DNA from: a virus
Length of the DNA: 32,159 nt
Direction: 5' to 3' (one strand)
Virus record (IMG/VR): IMGVR_UViG_3300045971_000087
Coordinates: 1 to 32,159 of that record
Every line of letters starts with the position of its first letter. Positions within the stretch are counted from its first letter, which is position 1. Shown here piece after piece: positions 32,077 through 32,159 of the stretch. The notes beneath the pieces are model-generated. The model was given only the letters and a program-made list of their open reading frames with translations. It had not been told where the DNA came from and searched no databases. The translations under genes were made by a program, and so were the position numbers.

Positions 32077-32159
32077 TTTCCCAATTGCTCCATCACCTTT
32101 GTAAGAGCCTTAGCCATCAAGTTGGCATCTGGCATCTCCCCTTCGTTGAATGACTTAGT
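32028..32159 (-). CDS. Tail assembly chaperone, partial second copy at the contig end
   Basis: The 3' part of the gene at 69-413 repeated in the terminal overlap; the 5' end lies beyond the window edge. It differs by one codon (Gln instead of Lys at residue 96, from G at 32087). It is not a second gene on the circular map. Confidence 0.9.
   Translation of the reverse strand, partial: TKSFNEGEMPDANLMAKALTKVMEQLGKSQRVPTVTSLKATRS
32076..32082 (-). other. Programmed -1 ribosomal frameshift site GGGAAAG (right copy)
   Basis: This is the right-hand copy of the slippery heptamer, in the same phase. Reading -1 from here gives 87 codons ending with the TAA at 31813-31815. The single mismatch between the terminal repeats (32087) lies just upstream and does not touch the heptamer. 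Confidence 0.85.

Larger units (their letters stand above)
31960..32159. repeat. Right copy of the 200-bp terminal direct repeat
   Basis: This is the second copy of bases 1-200, with G at 32087 where the left copy has T at 128. Joining the two copies restores a continuous chaperone gene and its frameshifted extension. That strongly supports a circular map of about 31,959 bp. Confidence 0.95.

Noticed and set aside
32025-32159. Independent gene T starting at the ATG at 32025
   Set aside because: There is no convincing SD before it, while a lambda-type slippery site and an open -1 frame provide a better route of expression.

Overview
The window is the complete or nearly complete genome of a tailed, siphovirus-like phage of an unidentified bacterium, probably assembled from a metagenome. 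Bases 1-200 recur at 31960-32159 with one mismatch, so the unit is a circle (or circularly permuted molecule) of about 31,959 bp opened inside the tail-assembly-chaperone gene. All of the head, tail and packaging genes lie on the minus strand. I see no integrase, repressor, tRNA, rRNA, CRISPR array, DNA polymerase or recognisable endolysin. The host cannot be named from this sequence. SD-type ribosome binding sites and one perfect sigma70 promoter fit a typical, probably Gram-negative, host.

Layout on the minus strand, in transcription order (high to low coordinates, through the junction). Early/replication block: a promoter at 14452-14480 fires left into small genes (14428-13636), a structured RNA element (13914-14036), a zinc-finger protein (13192-13632), an AEP-type primase with a PriCT-like domain (12251-13195) and a DUF3987-like P-loop protein (10803-12242). 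Next comes an AT-rich stretch with GTTAGT repeats (10621-10836), a candidate origin. Then follow a three-gene overlapping operon ending in a holin-like protein (10247-9209), a terminator, small genes, a glycosyltransferase (7965-8864), a GIY-YIG homing endonuclease (6904-7623), the terminase subunits, portal, scaffold, major capsid, connector, tail completion and major tail proteins, a double hairpin, and the tail chaperone. The chaperone carries a lambda-type GGGAAAG -1 frameshift site. Across the junction come an HK97-gp10-like protein, the tape measure protein, three tail-tip proteins, a glycine-rich adhesin lying between two halves of a gpJ-like hub, a 1,725-residue collagen-like fibre, and three small coiled-coil or membrane proteins.

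The only plus-strand genes form a four-gene island (14519-15983) that starts beside the early promoter and ends at a strong bidirectional hairpin (16106-16127). It holds two HNH-family proteins. The second appears to be an insertion: the 3' end of the first gene occurs again just beyond it as a broken remnant (16003-16098), with 47 identical bases followed by synonymous divergence.

The most notable points are the HNH insertion with a re-supplied gene end, the split tail hub with an intervening adhesin gene, the cloverleaf-like RNA element, the programmed frameshift across the contig junction, the modular fibre, and the missing endolysin. No gene-free stretch exceeds 300 bases; the longest (10603-10802 and 13855-14076) are described as features.
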